Numbered from the stretch's first letter, positions 44,691 through 60,400 are shown. The stretch is DNA of 64,000 nt from Sorghum bicolor (GCF_000003195.3 NC_012875.2:20681479-20745478), one strand, 5' to 3'. Program-made: numbers and translations. Notes: a model not told the origin generated them from the sequence alone.

Positions 44691-46608
44691 TAACATATGG
44701 TACATTGCATGCAAACTGTGCAACTATATTGCATCAAGATTAGCACTATATCTGAACAGACCAAATCGAGCCTCCACTTGAGCCTCTTCAACTATGAGTA
44801 CCATCGGGTGCGTCTAAAATGGTTTCTTAGCCTATGGTGCATTTGGCGTAAACCGTGCATATATCTTCTACCAAAACTAACACTCTCTCTAAACAAACCG
44901 AAGCAAGATTACATATGATACACATCATCAAGGAGTTATATCAGGTGCGTCCTAATTGATTTCTGAGCATATCGTATGTTCCATGCATACCGTGCATCTA
45001 TCTTGCATCAAGATTAGCACTATCTCCAAACAGACCAAACCGAGCTTCCACTTGAGCCTCTTCATCTAGGAGTACAAACAGGTGTGTCAAAAATGGTTTC
45101 TTACACTATGGTGCATTAGGCACAAACTTTGCACCTATATTGCACCGAAACTAACATTGTCTCCAAACAGACCAAAGCGAGATTGCATATGACACACGTC
45201 ATCTAGAAGTTCCATTGGGTGCGTCCAAATTGATTTCTTAACATATGGTACGTTGCATGCAAACTGTGCAACTATCTTGCATCAAGATTAGCACTATATC
45301 TGAACAGACCAAATCGAGCCTCCACTTGAGCCTCTTCAACTATGAGTACCATCGGGTGCGTCTAAAATGGTTTCTTAGCCTATGGTGCATTTGGCGTAAA
45401 CCGTGCATACATCTTCTACCAAAACTAAGACTCTCTCTAAACAAACTGAAGCAAGATTGCATATGATACACATCATCAAGGAGTTATATCAGGTGCGTCC
45501 TAATTGATTTCTGAGCATATCGTATGTTCCATGCAAACCGTGCATCTATCTTGCATCAAGATTAGCACTATCTCCAAACAGACCAAACCGAGCTTCCACT
45601 TGAGCCTCTTCATCTAGGAGTGCAAACAGGTGTGTCAAAAATGGTTTCTTAGACTATGGTGCATTAGGCACAAACTTTGCACCTATATTGCACCGAAACT
45701 AACATTGTCTCCAAACAGACCAAAGCGAGATTGCATATGACACACGTCATGTAGAAGTTCCGTTGGGTGTGTCCAAATTGATTTCTTAACATATGGTACG
45801 TTGCATGCAAACTGTGCAACTATATTGCATCAAGATTAGCACTATATCTGAACAGACCAAATCGAGCCTCCACTTGAGCCTCTTCAACTATGAGTACCAT
45901 CGGGTGCGTCTAAAATGGTTTCTTAGCCTATGGTGCATTTGGCGTAAACCGTGCATATATCTTCTACCAAAACTAACACTCTCTCTAAACAAACCGAAGC
46001 AAGATTACATATGATACACATCATCAAGGAGTTATATCAGGTGCGTCCTAATTGATTTCTGAGCATATCGTATGTTCCATGCATACCGTGCATCTATCTT
46101 GCATCAAGATTAGCACTATCTCCAAACAGACCAAACCGAGCTTCCACTTGAGCCTCTTCAACTATGAGTACCATCGGGTGCGTCTAAAATGGTTTCTTAG
46201 CCTATGGTGCATTTGGCGTAAACCGTGCATACATCTTCTACCAAAACTAACACTCTCTCTAAACAAACCGAAGCAAGATTACATATGATACACATCATCA
46301 AGGAGTTATATCAGGTGCGTCCTAATTGATTTCTGAGCATATCGTATGTCCCATGCAAACCGTGCATCTATCTTGCATCAAGATTAGCACTATCTCCAAA
46401 CAGACCAAACCGAGCTTCCACTTGAGCCTCTTCATCTAGGAGTACAAACAGGTGTGTCAAAAATGGTTTCTTAGACTATGGTGCATTAGGCACAAACTTT
46501 GCACCTATCTTGCACCGAAACTAACATTGTCTCTAAACAGACCAAAGCGAGATTGCATATGACACACGTCATCTAGAAGTTCCATTGGGTGCGTCCAAAT
46601 TGATTTCT
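44691..46608 (-). repeat. Higher-order satellite repeat, 548-bp unit (4 monomers)
   Basis: The marker TAACATATGG followed by TAC and a TTGCATGCAAACTGTGCAAC-like stretch starts at 44691, 45239, 45787 and 46609: spacings 548, 548 and 822 bp, that is 4, 4 and 6 monomers of 137 bp. Adjacent units differ at very few bases. Copy A has only one such block (26239), so copy B holds 1918 bp (14 monomers) more. Confidence 0.85.
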
Positions 46609-49600
46609 TAACATATGGTACTTTGCATGCAAACTGTGCAACTATCTTGCATCAAGATTAGCACTATATCCGAACAGACCAAATCGTGCCTCCACTTGAG
46701 CCTCTTCAACTATGAGTACCATCGGGTGCGTCTAAAATGGTTTCTTAGCCTATGGTGCATTTGGCGTAAACCGTGCATATATCTTCTACCAAAACTAACA
46801 CTCTCTCTAAACGAACCGAAGCAAGATTACATATGATACACATCATCAAGGAGTTATATCAGGTGCGTCCTAATTGATTTCTGAGCATATCGTATGTTCC
46901 ATGCAAACTGTGCATCTATCTTGCATCAAGATTAGCACTATCTCCAAACAGACCAAACCGAGCTTTCACTTGAGCACCTTGACCTAGTAGTACCATCGGG
47001 CGCATCCAAAATGGTTTCTTATCCTATGGTGCATTAGGTGCAAACCATGCACCTATCTTGCACCGAAACTAACACTGTCTCCAAACGGACCGAAGTGGGA
47101 TTCCATATGACACATTTCATCTAGAAGTTCCATCTGGTGCGTACAAATTGATTTCTGAGCATATGGTTTCTCCCATGCAAATCGTGCACTTATCTTGCAT
47201 CAAGATTAGCACTATCTTTAAATAGACCGAACCCAGCCTCCACTTGAGCCTCTTCACTAAGGAGTACCAACAGGTGCTCCCAAAATGGTTTCTTAGACTT
47301 TGGTGCATTAGGCGCAAACCGTGCACATTTCTTGCACCGAAACTAGTACTGTCTCTAAGCACACCAAAGCAAGATTCCATATGACACACATCATCAAGGA
47401 GTTCTATCGGTGTGTCCAAATTAATTTCTAAGCATAAGGTACGTTCCATGCAGACTGTGCATCTATCTTGAATCAAGATTAGCACTATCTCCAAATAGAC
47501 CAAACCGAGCTTTCACTTGAGCCTTTAACCTAGGAGTACCATCGGGTGCGTCCAAAATGATTTCTTAGCCTATGCTGCATTATGTGTAAACCTTGAACCT
47601 ATCTTCCACCGAAACTAACACTGTCTCCAAACAGACCGAAGCAAGATTTCGTATAACACACGTCATCTAGGAGTTCCATCATGTGCGTCTAGATTGATTT
47701 CCAAGCATTTGGTATGTTCCATGCAAACCGTGCATATCTTGCATTAAGATTAGCACTATCTCTAGACAGACCGAACCGAGCATCCACTTGAGCCCCTTCA
47801 CCTAGGAGTACCAACAAGTCCGTCCAAAATGGTTTCTTAGACTATGGTGCATTCGGTGCAAACTGTGCACCTATCTTGCACTGAAAATAACAATATCTCC
47901 AAATGGACCGAAGCGAGATTCCATATGATACACGTCATCTTGGAGTTCCATTGGGTGCGTCCAAATTGATTTCTTAACATATGGTACGTTGCATGCAAAC
48001 TGTGCAACTATCTTGCATCAATATTAGCACTATATCTGAACAGACCAAATCGAGCCTCCACTTGAGCCTCTTCAACTATGAGTACCATCGGGTGCGTCTA
48101 AAATGGTTTCTTAGCCTATGGTGCATTTGGCGTAAACCGTGCATATATCTTCTACCAAAACTAACACTCTCTCTAAACAAACCGAAGCAAGATTACATAT
48201 GATACACATCATCAAGGAGTTATATCAGGTGCGTCCTAATTGATTTCTGAGCATATCGCTCCAAACAGACCAAAACGAGCTTTCACTTGAGCAACTTGAC
48301 CTAGTAGTACCATCGGGTCCATCCAAAATGGTTTCTTATACTATGGTGCATTAGGTGCAAACCATGCACCTATCTTGCACCGAAACTAACACTGTCTCCA
48401 AACGGACCGATGTGGGATTCCATATGACACATGTCATCTAGAAGTTCCATCTGGTGCGTCCAAATTGATTTCTGAGCATATGGTTTATTCCATGCAAATC
48501 GTGCACTTATCTTGCTTCAAGATTAGCACTATCTCTAAATAGACCGAACCTAGCCTCCACTTGAGCCTCTTCACCTAGGAGTACCAACAGGTGCTTCCAA
48601 AATGGTTTCTTAGACTTTGGTGCATTAGGCACAAACCGTGCACATTTCTTGCACCGAAACTAGTACTATCTCTAAGCACACCAAAGCGAGATTCCATATG
48701 ACACACATCATCAAGGCGTTCTATCGGTGTGTCCAAATTAATTTCTAAGCATATGGGACATTTCATGCAGACTGTGTATCTATCTTGAATCAAGATTAAC
48801 ACTATCTCAAAATAGACCAAACCGAGCTTTCACTTGAGCATTTTACCTAGGAGTACCATCGGGTGCGTCCAAAATGGTTTCTTAGCCTATGCTGCATTAT
48901 GTGCAAACCTTGCACCTATCTTGCACCGAAACTAACACTGTCTCCAAACAGACCGAAGCAAGATTTCGTATGACACACATAATCTAGGAGTTCCATCATG
49001 TGCGTCCAGATTGATTTCCAAGCATTTGGTATGTTCCATGCAAACCGTGCACCTATCTTGCATTAAGATTAGCACTATCTCTAGACAGACCGAACCGAGC
49101 ATCCACTTGAGCCCCTTCACCTAGGAGTACCAATAAGTGCGTCCAAAATGGTTTCTTAGACTATGGTGCATTAGGTGCAAACTGTGCACCTATCTTGCAC
49201 TGAAACTAACAATATCTCCAAATGGACCGAAGCGAGATTCCATATGACATACGTCATCAAGGAGTTCCATTGGGTGCATCCAAATTGATTTCCATGCATA
49301 TGGTATGTTCCATGCAAACCGTGCACCTATCTTGCATCATGATTAGCACTATATCCGGACAGACCAAATCGAGCCTCCACTTGAGCCTCTTCAACTACGA
49401 GTACTATCGGGTGCGTCTAGAATGGTTTCATAGCGTATGGTGCATTAGGCGAAAATCATGCACATATCTTCTACCAAAACTAACACTGTCTCTAAACAAA
49501 CCGAAGCAAGATTCCATATGACACACACATCATCAATGAGTTATATCAGGTGCGTCCTAATTGATTTATGAGCATCTTGTATGTTCCATGGAAACTGTGC

Positions 49601-51446
49601 ATCTATCTTGCATCAAGATTAGCACTATCTCCAAACTGACCAAACCAAGCTTTCACTTGAGCCCCTTGACCTAGGAGTACTATCGGGTGCGTCCAAAATG
49701 GTTTCTTATCCTATGGTGCATTAGGTGCAAACCGTGCACCTATCTTCCACCGAAACTAACACTGTCTCTAAACCGACCGAAGTGAGATTCCATAGGACAC
49801 ATGTCATCTACGAGTTCCATCTGGTGTGTCCATATTGATTTCTGAGCATATGGTGCACTTATCTTGCATCAAGATTAGCACTATCTCTAAACAGACCGAA
49901 CCGAGCCTCCACTTGAGCCTCTTCACCTAGGAGTACCAGCAGGTGCTTCTAAAATGATTTCTTAGACATTGGTGCATTAGGCACAAACCGTGCACATATC
50001 TTGCACCGAAACTAATACTCTCTCTTAGCACACCAAAGCGAGATTCCATATGACACACATCATCAAGGAGTTCTATCAGGTGTGTCCAAATTAATTTCTA
50101 AGCATATGGTACGTTCCATGCAGACCGTGCATCTATCTTGCATCAAGATTAGCACTATCTCCAAATAGACCAAACTGAGCTTTCACTTGAGCCATTTACC
50201 AAGGAGTACCATCGGGTGCGTCCAAAATGGTTTCTTAGCCTATGCTGCATTATATGCAAACCTTGCACCTATCTTGAACCGAAACTAACACTGTCTCCAA
50301 ACAGACTGAAGCAAGATTTTGTATGACACACGTCATCTAGGAGTTCCATCATGTGCGTCGAGATTGTTTTCCAAGAATTTGGTTGTTCTATGCAAACCGT
50401 GCACCTATCTTGCATCAACATTAGCACTATCTACAAACAGACCGAACCGAGCCTCTACTTTAGCCCTTTCTTAGACTATGGTGCATTAGGCGCAAACTAT
50501 GCACATATCTTGCACTAAAACTTACAATGTCTACAAACGGACCGAAGCAAGATTCCATATGACACACGTCATCTAGGAGTTCCATTGGGTGCGTCCAAAT
50601 TGATTTCTAAGCATATGGTATGTTCCTTGTAAATCATGCACCTATCTTGCATCAAGATTAGCACTATCTCCAAACATATCAAATCGAGCTTCCTCTTGAG
50701 CCTCTTCACTGAAGTACCAACAGGTGCTTCCAAAATGGTTTCTTAGACTATGGTGCATTAGGCGCAAACCATGCACATATCTTGCACCGAAACTAACAAT
50801 ATTTCTAAATAGACCAAAGTGAGATAGCATATGACACACGTCATCAAGGAGTTCCATCGGGTGCATCCAAGTTGATTTCCAAGCTTATGGTATGCAAACC
50901 GTGCACCTATCTTGCATCAAGATTAGCAATATCTCCAAACAGACCGAACCGAGCATCCACTTGAGCCCCGTCACCTAGGAGTACCAACAAGTGTGTCCAA
51001 AATGGTTTCTTAGACTATGGTGCATTAGGTGCAAACTGTGCACCTATCTTGCACCGAAACTAACAATGTCTCCAAATGGACCGAAGCGAGATTCCATATG
51101 AGACACGTCATCAAGGAGTTCCATCGGGTGCATCCAAATTGATTTCCAAGCATATGGTATGTTCCATACAAACCATGCTCCTACCTTGCAGAAGGATTAG
51201 CACTATCTCCAAACTTACCGAACCAAGCTTCCACTTGAGCCTCTACACCCAGGAGTACCAAATAGTGCGTCCAAAATGGTTTCTTAGACTATGGTACATT
51301 AGGCGTAAAGTGTGCACCTATCTTGCACTAAAACTTACAATGTCTACAAACGGACCGAAGCAAGATTCCATATGACACACATCATCTAGGAGTTCCATAT
51401 GGTGCGTCCAAATTGATTTCTAAGCATATGGTATGTTCCTTGCAAA

Positions 51447-54400
51447 TCATGCACCTATCTTGCATCAAGATTAGCACTATCTCCAAACAGATCAAACTGA
51501 GCTTCCTCTTGAGCCTCTTCACCGAAGTACCAACAGGTGCTTCCAAAATGGTTTCTTAGACTATGGTGCATTAGGCGCAAACCATGCACATATCTTGCAC
51601 CGAAACTAACACTGTTTCTAAACAAACCTAAGTGAGATTCCATATGACACACGTCATCAAGGAGTTCCATCGGGTGCATCCAAATTGATTTCCAAGCATA
51701 TGGTATGTTCTATGCAAACCGTGCATCTATCTTGCATCAAGATTAGCACTATATCCAAACAGACTGAACCGAGCTTCCACTTGAGCCTCTTCATCTAGGA
51801 GTACAAACAGGTGTGTCAAAAATGGTTTCTTAGACTATGTTGCATTAGGCACAAACTATGCACCTATCTTGCACCGAAACTAACATTGTCTCCAAACATA
51901 CCGAAGCGAGATTCCATATGACACACGCCATCTAGGAGTTCCATTGGATGCGTCCAAATTGATTTCTTAACATATGGTACGTTGCATTCAAACTGTGCAA
52001 CTATCTTGCATCAAGATTAGCACTATATCCGAACAGACCAAATCGAGCCTCCACTTGAGCCTCTTCAACTATGAGTACCATCAGGTGCGTCTAAAATGGT
52101 TTCTTAGCCTATGGTGCATTAAGCGTAAATCGTGCATATATCTTCTACCAAAACTAACACTATCTCTAAACGAACCGAAGCAAGATTCCATATGACACAA
52201 GTCATCAAGGAGTTATATTAGGTGTGTCCTAATTGGTTCCTAAGCATATCTTATGTTCCATGCAAACCGTGGATCTATCTTGCATCAAGATTAGCACTAT
52301 CTCTAAACAGACCAAATTGAGCTTTCACTTGAGCCCCGTGACCTAGGAGTACCATCGGATGCGTCCAAAATGGTTTCTTATCCTATGGTAGGTGCAAACT
52401 GTGCACCTATCTTGCACCAAAAATAACACTGTCTCTAAACGGACCGAAGTGAGATTCCATATGACACATGTCAGCTAGGAGTTCCATCTGGTGTGTCCAA
52501 ATTGATTTCTGAGCATATGGTATGTTCCAAGCAAATCGTGCACCTATCGTCCATCAAGACTAGCACTATCTCTAAACAGACCGAACCGAGCCTCCACTTG
52601 AGCCTCTTCACCTAGGAGTACCAACAGGTGCTTCCAAAATTGTTTCTTAGACTTTGGTGCATTAGGCGCAAACCGTGCACATATCTTGCACTGAAACTAA
52701 TACTATCTCTAAACACACCAAAGCGAGATTCCATATAACACACGTCATCAAGGAGTTCTATCGGGTGTGTCCAAATTAATTTCTAAGCATATGGTACGTT
52801 CCATGCAGACCGTACATCTATCTTGCATCAAGATTAGCACTATCTCCAAATAGACCGAACCGAGCTTTAACTTGAGCCTTTTACCTAGGAGTACCATCGG
52901 GTGCGTCCAAAATGGTTTCTTAGCCTATGCTGCATTATGTGCAAACTTTGCACCTATCTTGCACTAAAACTAACATTGTCTCCAAGCAGACCAAAGAAAG
53001 ATTTTGTATGACACACGTCATCTAGGAGTTCCATCATGTGCGTCGAGATTGATTTCCAAGCATTTGTTATGTTCCATACAAACCGCGCACCTATCTTGCA
53101 TCAAGATTAGCACTATCTCCAAATAGACCGAACCGAGCATCCACTTGAGCCCCTTCACCTAGGAGTGCCAACAAGTGTGTCCAAAATGGTTTCTTAGGCT
53201 ATGGTGCATTAGGTGCAAACTGTGCACCTATCTTGCACCGAAACTAACAATATCTTCAAATGGACCGAAGCGAGATTCCATATGACACACGTCGTCAAGG
53301 AGTTCCATCGGGTGCATCCAAATTGATTTCCAAGCATATGGTATGTTCCATGCAAACCATGCACCTACCTTGCATAAGGATTAGCACTATCTCCAAACTG
53401 ACCGAACCAAGCTTCCACTTGAGCCTCTTCGCTCAAGAGTACCAAATAGTGCATCCAAAATGATTTCTTAGACTATGGTGCATTAGGCGCAAACTGTGCA
53501 CCTATCTTGCACTAAAACTTACAATGTCTACAAACGGACCGAACCAAGATTCCATATGACACACGTCATCTAGGAGTTCTATTGGGTGTCTCCAAATTGA
53601 TTTCTAAGCATATGGTATGTTCCTTGCAAATCATGCACCTATCTTGCATCAAGATTAGCACTATCTCCAAACATATCAAACCGAGCTTCCACTTGAGCCT
53701 CTTCACCGAAGTACCAACAGGTGCTTCCAAAATGGTTTCTTAGACTATGGTGCATTAGGCACAAACCATGCACATATCTTGCACCGAAACCAACAATATT
53801 TCTAAACAGACCAAAGTGGATCCNNNNNNNNNNNNNNNNNNNNNNNNNNNNNNNNNNNNNNNNNNNNNNNNNNNNNNNNNNNNNNNNNNNNNNNNNNNNN
53901 NNNNNNNNNNNNNNNNNNNNNNNNNNNNNNNNNNNNNNNNNNNNNNNNNNNNNNNNNNNNNNNNNNNNNNNNNNNNNNNNNNNNNNNNNNNNNNNNNNNN
54001 NNNNNNNNNNNNNNNNNNNNNNNNNNNNNNNNNNNNNNNNNNNNNNNNNNNNNNNNNNNNNNNNNNNNNNNNNNNNNNNNNNNNNNNNNNNNNNNNNNNN
54101 NNNNNNNNNNNNNNNNNNNNNNNNNNNNNNNNNNNNNNNNNNNNNNNNNNNNNNNNNNNNNNNNNNNNNNNNNNNNNNNNNNNNNNNNNNNNNNNNNNNN
54201 NNNNNNNNNNNNNNNNNNNNNNNNNNNNNNNNNNNNNNNNNNNNNNNNNNNNNNNNNNNNNNNNNNNNNNNNNNNNNNNNNNNNNNNNNNNNNNNNNNNN
54301 NNNNNNNNNNNNNNNNNNNNNNNNNNNNNNNNNNNNNNNNNNNNNNNNNNNNNNNNNNNNNNNNNNNNNNNNNNNNNNNNNNNNNNNNNNNNNNNNNNNN

Positions 54401-57400
54401 NNNNNNNNNNNNNNNNNNNNNNNNNNNNNNNNNNNNNNNNNNNNNNNNNNNNNNNNNNNNNNNNNNNNNNNNNNNNNNNNNNNNNNNNNNNNNNNNNNNN
54501 NNNNNNNNNNNNNNNNNNNNNNNNNNNNNNNNNAATGATCCGAAGCAAGATTCCATATGACACAAATCATTAAGGAGTTATATCAGGTGCGTCCTAATTG
54601 ATTTCTAAGCATATCGTATGTCCATGCAAACCATGCATCTATCTTGCATCAAGATTAGCACTATCTCCAAACAGATCGAACCGAGCATCCACTTGAGCCT
54701 CTTCACCTAGGAGTACCAACAAGTGCGTCCAAAATGGTTTCCTAGAATATGGTGCATTAGGTGCAAACTGTGCACTTACATTGCACGAAACTAACAATGT
54801 CTCCAAATGGACCGAAGCGAGATTTCAAATGACACACGTCATCAAGGAGTTCCATCGGGTGTATCCAAATTGATTTCCAAGCATATGGTATGTTCCATGC
54901 AAATCGTGCACCTATCTTGCATCAAAACTAGCACTATCTCTAAACAGACCGAACCGAGCCTCCACTTGAGCCTCTTCACCTAGGAGTACCAACAGGTGCT
55001 TCCAAAATGGTTTCTTAGACTTTGGTGCATTAGGCGCAAACAGTGCACATATCTTGCACCGAAACTAATACTATCTCTAAGCACACCAAAGCGAGATTCC
55101 ATATGACACACGTCATCAAGGATTCTATCGGGTGTGTCCAAATTAATTTTTAAGCATTTGGTACGTTCCATGCAGACCGTGCATCTATCTTGCATCAAGA
55201 TTAGCACTATCTCCAAATAGACAAAATCGAGCTTTCACTTGAGCCTTTTACCTAGGAGTACCATCGGGTTCGTCCAAAATGGTTTCTTAGCCTATGCTGC
55301 ATTATTTTCAAACCTTGCACCTATCTTGCACCGAAACTAACACTGTCTCCAAATAGAGCAAAGCAAGATTTTGTATGACACACGTCATCTAGAAGTTCCA
55401 TCATGTGCGTCCAGATTGATTTCCAAGCATTTGGTATATTCTATGCAAACCGTGCACCTATCTTGCATCAAGATTAGCACTATCTCCAAATAGACCGAAC
55501 CGAGCATCCACTTGAGCCCCTTCACCTAGGAGTACCAACAAGTGCGTCCAAAATGGTTTCTTAGACTATGGTGCATTAGGTGCAAACTGTGCACCTATGT
55601 TGCACCGAAACTAACAATGTCTCCAAATGGACCGAAGTGAGATTCCATATGACACACGTTGTCACGGAGTTCGATCAGGTGCATCCAAATTGATTTCCTA
55701 GCATATGGTATGTTCCATGCAAACCATGCACCTACCTTGCATAAGGATTAGCACTATCTCCAAAGTGACCGAACCAAGCTTCCACTTGAGCCTCATCACC
55801 CAAGAGTACAAAATAGTACAACCAAAATGGTTTCTTAGACTATGGTTCATTAGGCGCAAACTGTGCACTATCTTGCACTAAAACTTACAATGTGTGCAAA
55901 CGGACCGAAGCAAGATTCCATATGACACATGTCATCTAGAAGTTCCATTGGGTGCGTCCAAATTGATTTCTAAGCATATGCTATGTTCCTTGAAAATCAT
56001 GCACCTATCTTGCATCAAGATTAGCACTATCTCCAAACAGATCAAACTGAGCTTCCTCTTGAGCCTCTTCACCGAAGTACCAACAGGTGCTTCCAAAATG
56101 GTTTCTTAGACTATGGTGCATTAGGCGCAAACCATGCACATATCTTGCACCGAAACTAACACTGTTTCTAAACAAACCTAAGTGAGATTCCATATGACAC
56201 ACGTCATCAAGGAGTTCCATCGGGTGCATCCAAATTGATTTCCAAGCATATGGTATGTTCTATGCAAACCGTGCATCTATCTTGCATCAAGATTAGCACT
56301 ATATCCAAACAGACTGAACCGAGCTTCCACTTGAGCCTCTTCATCTAGGAGTACAAACAGGTGTGTCAAAAATGGTTTCTTAGACTATGTTGCATTAGGC
56401 ACAAACTATGCACCTATCTTGCACCGAAACTAACATTGTCTCCAAACATACCGAAGCGAGATTCCATATGACACACGCCATCTAGGAGTTCCATTGGATG
56501 CGTCCAAATTGATTTCTTAACATATGGTACGTTGCATTCAAACTGTGCAACTATCTTGCATCAAGATTAGCACTATATCCGAACAGACCAAATCGAGCCT
56601 CCACTTGAGCCTCTTCAACTATGAGTACCATCAGGTGCGTCTAAAATGGTTTCTTAGCCTATGGTGCATTAAGCGTAAATCGTGCATATATCTTCTACCA
56701 AAACTAACACTATCTCTAAACGAACCGAAGCAAGATTCCATATGACACAAGTCATCAAGGAGTTATATTAGGTGTGTCCTAATTGGTTCCTAAGCATATC
56801 TTATGTTCCATGCAAACCGTGGATCTATCTTGCATCAAGATTAGCACTATCTCTAAACAGACCAAATTGAGCTTTCACTTGAGCCCCGTGACCTAGGAGT
56901 ACCATCGGATGCGTCCAAAATGGTTTCTTATCCTATGGTAGGTGCAAACTGTGCACCTATCTTGCACCAAAAATAACACTGTCTCTAAACGGACCGAAGT
57001 GAGATTCCATATGACACATGTCAGCTAGGAGTTCCATCTGGTGTGTCCAAATTGATTTCTGAGCATATGGTATGTTCCAAGCAAATCGTGCACCTATCGT
57101 CCATCAAGACTAGCACTATCTCTAAACAGACCGAACCGAGCCTCCACTTGAGCCTCTTCACCTAGGAGTACCAACAGGTGCTTCCAAAATTGTTTCTTAG
57201 ACTTTGGTGCATTAGGCGCAAACCGTGCACATATCTTGCACTGAAACTAATACTATCTCTAAACACACCAAAGCGAGATTCCATATAACACACGTCATCA
57301 AGGAGTTCTATCGGGTGTGTCCAAATTAATTTCTAAGCATATGGTACGTTCCATGCAGACCGTACATCTATCTTGCATCAAGATTAGCACTATCTCCAAA

Positions 57401-60400
57401 TAGACCGAACCGAGCTTTAACTTGAGCCTTTTACCTAGGAGTACCATCGGGTGCGTCCAAAATGGTTTCTTAGCCTATGCTGCATTATGTGCAAACTTTG
57501 CACCTATCTTGCACTAAAACTAACATTGTCTCCAAGCAGACCAAAGAAAGATTTTGTATGACACACGTCATCTAGGAGTTCCATCATGTGCGTCGAGATT
57601 GATTTCCAAGCATTTGTTATGTTCCATACAAACCGCGCACCTATCTTGCATCAAGATTAGCACTATCTCCAAATAGACCGAACCGAGCATCCACTTGAGC
57701 CCCTTCACCTAGGAGTGCCAACAAGTGTGTCCAAAATGGTTTCTTAGGCTATGGTGCATTAGGTGCAAACTGTGCACCTATCTTGCACCGAAACTAACAA
57801 TATCTTCAAATGGACCGAAGCGAGATTCCATATGACACACGTCGTCAAGGAGTTCCATCGGGTGCATCCAAATTGATTTCCAAGCATATGGTATGTTCCA
57901 TGCAAACCATGCACCTACCTTGCATAAGGATTAGCACTATCTCCAAACTGACCGAACCAAGCTTCCACTTGAGCCTCTTCGCTCAAGAGTACCAAATAGT
58001 GCATCCAAAATGATTTCTTAGACTATGGTGCATTAGGCGCAAACTGTGCACCTATCTTGCACTAAAACTTACAATGTCTACAAACGGACCGAACCAAGAT
58101 TCCATATGACACACGTCATCTAGGAGTTCTATTGGGTGTCTCCAAATTGATTTCTAAGCATATGGTATGTTCCTTGCAAATCATGCACCTATCTTGCATC
58201 AAGATTAGCACTATCTCCAAACATATCAAACCGAGCTTCCACTTGAGCCTCTTCACCGAAGTACCAACAGGTGCTTCCAAAATGGTTTCTTAGACTATGG
58301 TGCATTAGGCACAAACCATGCACATATCTTGCACCGAAACCAACAATATTTCTAAACAGACCAAAGTGGGATTCCATATGACACACATCATCTAGGAGTT
58401 CCGTCATGTGCGTCCAAATTGATTTCCAAGCATATGGTATGTTCCAAGCAAACCGTGCACCTATCTTGCATCAAGATTAGCACTATCTCCAAACAGACCG
58501 AACCGAGCATCCACTTGAGCCGCTTCACCTAGGAGTACCAACAAGTGCGTCCAAAATGGTTTCTTACACTATGGTGCATTAGGTGCAAACTGTGCACCTA
58601 TCTTGCACCGAAACTAACAATGTCTCCAAATGGACTGAAGCGAGATTTCATATGACACACGTTGTCACAGAGTTCCATCAGGTGCATCCAAATTGATTTC
58701 CAAGCATATGGTATGTTCCATGCAAACCATGCACCTACCTTGCATAAGGATTAGCACTATCTCCAAATTTACGGAACCAAGCTTCCACTTGAGCCTCTTC
58801 ACCCAAGAGTACCAAATAGTGCAACCAAAATGGTTTCTTAGACTATGGTGCATTAGGCGCAAACTGTGCACCTATCTCGCACAAAAACTTACAATGTCAA
58901 CAAACGAACCGAAGCAAGATTCCATATGACACACGTCATCTAGGAGTTCCATTGGGTGCGTCCAAATTGATTTCCATGCATATGGTATGTTCCATGCAAA
59001 CCATGCTCCTATCTTGCATCAAGATTAGCACTATCTCCAAACAGACCGAACCGAGCTTCCACTTGAGCCTCTTCCTCTAGGAGTACAAACAGGTGTGTCA
59101 AAAATGGTTTCTTAGACTATGGTGCATTATGCACAAACTATGCACCTATCTTGCACCGAAACTAACATTGTCTCCAAACAGACCAAAGCGAGATTCCATT
59201 TGACACACGTCATCTAGTTGTTCCATTGGGTGCGTCCAAATTGATTTCTTAACATATGGTACGTTGCAAGCAAACTGTGCAACTATCTTGCATCAAGATT
59301 AGTACTATATTCGAACAGACCAAATCGAGCCTCCACTTGAGCCTCTTCAACTACGAGTACCATCGGGTGCGTCTAAAATGGTTTCTTAGCCTATGGTGCA
59401 TTAGGCGTAAATCGTGCACATATCTTCTACCAAAACTAACACTGTCTCTAAATGATCCGAAGCAAGATTCCATATGACACAAATCATTAAGGAGTTATAT
59501 CAGGTGCGTCCTAATTGATTTCTAAGCATATCGTATGTCCATGCAAACCATGCATCTATCTTGCATCAAGATTAGCACTATCTCCAAACAGATCGAACCG
59601 AGCATCCACTTGAGCCTCTTCACCTAGGAGTACCAACAAGTGCGTCCAAAATGGTTTCCTAGAATATGGTGCATTAGGTGCAAACTGTGCACCTACATTG
59701 CACGAAACTAACAATGTCTCCAAATGGACCGAAGCGAGATTTCAAATGACACACGTCATCAAGGAGTTCCATCGGGTGTATCCAAATTGATTTCCAAGCA
59801 TATGGTATGTTCCATGCAAATCGTGCACCTATCTTGCATCAAAACTAGCACTATCTCTAAACAGACCGAACCGAGCCTCCACTTGAGCCTCTTCACCTAG
59901 GAGTACCAACAGGTGCTTCCAAAATGGTTTCTTAGACTTTGGTGCATTAGGCGCAAACAGTGCACATATCTTGCACCGAAACTAATACTATCTCTAAGCA
60001 CACCAAAGCGAGATTCCATATGACACACGTCATCAAGGATTCTATCGGGTGTGTCCAAATTAATTTTTAAGCATTTGGTACGTTCCATGCAGACCGTGCA
60101 TCTATCTTGCATCAAGATTAGCACTATCTCCAAATAGACAAAATCGAGCTTTCACTTGAGCCTTTTACCTAGGAGTACCATCGGGTTCGTCCAAAATGGT
60201 TTCTTAGCCTATGCTGCATTATTTTCAAACCTTGCACCTATCTTGCACCGAAACTAACACTGTCTCCAAATAGAGCAAAGCAAGATTTTGTATGACACAC
60301 GTCATCTAGAAGTTCCATCATGTGCGTCCAGATTGATTTCCAAGCATTTGGTATATTCTATGCAAACCGTGCACCTATCTTGCATCAAGATTAGCACTAT

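Noticed and set aside
53816..53823. GGATCC at the edge of the second N run as a real BamHI site
   Set aside because: The matching place in the near-identical second unit reads GGGATTCC, so base errors at the gap edge are more likely.
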